From contig CASGDR010000001.1 of NCBI GenBank assembly GCA_949300345.1, positions 195,835-259,834 on the forward strand: 64,000 nt of DNA, given 5' to 3'. The notes below the pieces were generated by a model. It did no database searches, had not been told where the DNA came from, and worked only from the letters and a program-made list of their open reading frames with translations. Origin of the DNA: an uncultured bacterium (GTDB lineage: Bacteria; Bacillota_I; Bacilli_A; RFN20; CAG-826). Position numbers and translations under genes: made by a program. Within the stretch, counting starts at the first letter, position 1. Every line of letters starts with the position of its first letter. Below, one piece after another: positions 62,139-64,000 of the stretch.

Positions 62139-62729
62139 CTACCTGTAAAAGGGGTCTTCCCCTACCTCATAGCCATCAAGGGGATATACGGAGTCTTCCT
62201 CCCCACCGAAGGCGGAGGCGGGCAGTACCTCGGTTTCCCCCATCACGTTTTTGACCTTCTGGGGTTCATAGAGTTCACCAAGATGATCGATATAGCCCGG
62301 AAGCAAAACGGCAATGTTCCTACCATCTTCGATTCCTTTTAGCCCGGTTATGGCGTGTTTGGTTTGCTTGCCTATATCCAAAGTCAGAATGGATAGTTTC
62401 GCATCAAGGGGATGCTCTTCAATCTTGGTGATCTTCGCCGCGACGATGCCGGAAGAAAGAGGCCTATCCAGCTGGATGCCGGTGGGCTTTAGCAAGGAAT
62501 TGATATGGTCGAAAAGCTCATCGCCCGGGGCAAAGATGACACCCCTATGCTTGAGCTTGGCCTTGGATGAGAAATCGAAGATGTTGATTCCTAGAAGAGC
62601 GTCGTTTTCCCCATAGATGAGGGTAATCCCGTCCTTGTTCAGGCTTTTGAGGGGTTTGGATAGAGGGTCGATGCTGATATAGAAACAATCGCCCGGAGAG
62701 TTGTGATTATAGAAGAAGCGGCAGTTCAT
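62139..62729 (-). CDS. ytpR: YtpR-type tRNA-binding domain protein
   Basis: 196 residues: N-terminal DUF4479-like region (about 1-85) and C-terminal tRNA_bind OB-fold (VAAKITKIEEHPLDAKLSILTLDIGK, ending ALPGYIDHLGE-type text and TEVLPASAFGG). Same domain as in PheT and trbp111. Probably binds structured RNA; exact role unknown. Confidence 0.85.
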   Translation of the reverse strand: MNCRFFYNHNSPGDCFYISIDPLSKPLKSLNKDGITLIYGENDALLGINIFDFSSKAKLKHRGVIFAPGDELFDHINSLLKPTGIQLDRPLSSGIVAAKITKIEEHPLDAKLSILTLDIGKQTKHAITGLKGIEDGRNIAVLLPGYIDHLGELYEPQKVKNVMGETEVLPASAFGGEEDSVYPLDGYEVGEDPFYR

Positions 62730-63343
62730 TTTTTTCTTAATACCAACCGGTGGATGGGCTGTCCCAATTCCCGGAAACGGGCCTCGTACTCGCTCATGGA
62801 GTCACTAGACCCATCGAAAGTATATATCTCTTCGTCCTTGTCTACCTCGAAAACTTCCAAAGGAAGGTTTTCCCTAGCGAAGGCAAAGAGGTTGTCCGAA
62901 TCGGTCTTGAAGCGAAGGAGCCCGCCTTTTTTAAGCAAGTTGGCCATCTTAAGAAGGCGTCCTTTGGTAAGAAGCCTCCTCTTCTCGTGGCGTTTCTTGG
63001 GCCAGGGATCGGGGAAATTGAGATAGATGGCATCGAATATCCCCTCGGGCATCCCCTCATAGGCCACATCGAAATCCATGTTGATGACATAGAGGTTCTC
63101 TAACCCCTCTTCATGGACCCTCCTTGCCAAAGTCGCGGCTACGGAAGCGTCGACTTCCATGGCCAAGTACTTACCGTCTAGCTTACTGACCCTATCAATG
63201 GCAAAAGCCCCCTTGCCCGCCCCGATTTCCAGATAAAGGGGGCTAGAACTAAATAGGGGCAGGTCCTTATCTAGGGACGTAAATACCAATTCGGGATGCT
63301 CACTTATGAAGGGCTTGGCCCACTTTTTGTTCCTTGACCTCAC
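62726..63343 (-). CDS. trmB: tRNA (guanine-N7-)-methyltransferase
   Basis: 205 residues. SAM site LEIGAGKGAFAI, YLNFPDPWPKKRHEKRRLL with the PxPWPKKRH-R family motif, and FKTDSDNLFAFA. Methylates G46 of tRNAs. Overlaps pepV and ytpR genes by 4 nt on each side. Confidence 0.95.
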   Translation of the reverse strand: MRSRNKKWAKPFISEHPELVFTSLDKDLPLFSSSPLYLEIGAGKGAFAIDRVSKLDGKYLAMEVDASVAATLARRVHEEGLENLYVINMDFDVAYEGMPEGIFDAIYLNFPDPWPKKRHEKRRLLTKGRLLKMANLLKKGGLLRFKTDSDNLFAFARENLPLEVFEVDKDEEIYTFDGSSDSMSEYEARFRELGQPIHRLVLRKK

Positions 63344-64000
63344 TTGGAGAGGCTCCCGAGCATATGGATGGCCCGCGCGTAGATGGCAATCTGGGCATAG
63401 AAATCATCCATATAGATGTATTCGTTGGGCGAATGGATGTCGCCGGGATGGTTCTTGAAGGCCGAACCGAAGGCCACGCAGTTGGCGGCCGACTTGGCAT
63501 AGGTGCCTCCTCCGATGGCCAAAGGCTTATCAAAGTACCTATGGGTGGCTTTGCGGTATGCCGACATCAAGGTGGTGACCAGTTTGCTGTCCTTTGGGTA
63601 AAGCAGGACCTTATGGGGTTCCCCGTTCGGGGTGCAGGTCAAGCGGGTCGCCTTCTCGAAGGCCTCGATGGCCGCCTTGGGATCGGCTTCTTCCCCATAG
63701 CGGTAGTCCACGCTGATCTTAAGGGACTTATTGCTATAGGAGATGAGCCCGTAGTTGAAGGTCGATTCCCCGAGTTCCTTGGACTTGGAATAGCCACCGA
63801 AGTTGCGGCCATTGGGATCGATGAGGTACTCAGTGAGCTGACTGAGATAGCCGATCTTGTAATAAGCGCCGAGGGCCGAGAAGGCCAGTAGCGCGGCATT
63901 GACGCCCAATTGGGGCAAAGAGCCGTGGGCCGATTTGCCAAGGAAGGTAATCTTGTGTTCAGCCCCTTCGCCGGACTCTTCGAAAGGAACTTGGGTCGCA
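63340..64000 (-). CDS. pepV: Dipeptidase PepV (M20 family), 3' part
   Basis: Open to the right edge; about 220 C-terminal codons visible. Starts in view with KITFLGKSAHGSLPQLGVNA, the dimerisation-domain motif of M20 dipeptidases; later KLAIGGGTYAKSAANCVAFG carries a conserved glycine-rich segment, and HSPNEYIYMDDFY a metal-site His. Cleaves dipeptides in the cytoplasm. The N-terminal zinc site is outside the window. Confidence 0.92.
   Translation of the reverse strand, partial: ATQVPFEESGEGAEHKITFLGKSAHGSLPQLGVNAALLAFSALGAYYKIGYLSQLTEYLIDPNGRNFGGYSKSKELGESTFNYGLISYSNKSLKISVDYRYGEEADPKAAIEAFEKATRLTCTPNGEPHKVLLYPKDSKLVTTLMSAYRKATHRYFDKPLAIGGGTYAKSAANCVAFGSAFKNHPGDIHSPNEYIYMDDFYAQIAIYARAIHMLGSLSK

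Overview
The window looks like chromosome from a bacterium of the Bacillota. Gene content (GPH-type sugar transporter, class II GalT, YwaF-type membrane protein, glycolipid-type GT4 and PlsC, YtpR, PepV, CIRCE-controlled groESL) suggests a gut-type lineage in or near Erysipelotrichia, RF39 or Acholeplasma-like Bacilli. TGA is a normal stop (many ATGA gene junctions), so the Mycoplasma code is excluded. The taxonomic placement is inference from gene content, not a computed result.

Region 1, about 1-28,215, is a siphovirus-type prophage with every recognised gene on the minus strand. In transcription order (right to left) it holds: an early leader with repeats; small early proteins; a recombination and replication module (DUF2800 nuclease-like, Sak4-like ATPase, SSB-like DUF669, helicase, primase-helicase, RusA); a late-regulator-like protein; a non-coding 0.7-kb array of imperfect repeats with a ~77-bp period, rich in ACGT; an HTH protein; a ParB-domain DNA methyltransferase with its own SAM synthetase; HNH; a HEYGH membrane protein; an amidoligase plus gamma-glutamylcyclotransferase pair; terminase; an inserted cargo unit (lipoprotein plus secreted trypsin-like protease with its own promoter and terminator); portal, protease, HK97 capsid, connectors, tail tube, tail chaperones with a likely +1 programmed frameshift, tape measure, a frameshifted distal tail protein and tail tip genes. 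Lysis genes would lie left of base 1. No integrase or repressor is seen at the right end, where the 3' end of a tRNA-Thr gene marks the likely attachment site.

Region 2, 28.2-42.4 kb, is one long, tightly packed minus-strand run: a membrane protein, sugar transporter, phospholipase-C-like protein, exported protein, cardiolipin synthase, iron alcohol dehydrogenase, the Leloir genes galM-galT-galK, a YwaF protein, malQ and rimO. It probably imports and breaks down galactosides and alpha-glucans.

Region 3, 42.4-44.9 kb, is a decayed zone (flavin reductase remnant, broken DUF1275 gene), a lipoprotein gene and tRNA-Phe/tRNA-Asp. Region 4, 44.9-50.2 kb, has a heavy-metal-domain protein, rubrerythrin, a lipid-envelope set (PlsC, GT4, membrane protein) and an AbrB-ABC transporter operon. 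Region 5, 50.25-52.2 kb, is a two-gene RhuM/XRE islet bracketed by two related copies of a tRNA 3' end plus terminator, next to an unusual initiator tRNA. Region 6, 52.3-57.6 kb, holds a divergent lipoprotein / GH2 glycosidase pair around a perfect palindrome, DUF2804, a lipoprotein remnant and a small protein. Region 7, 57.7-64 kb, has groESL with CIRCE, a LacI regulator, pncB, ytpR, trmB and a partial pepV.
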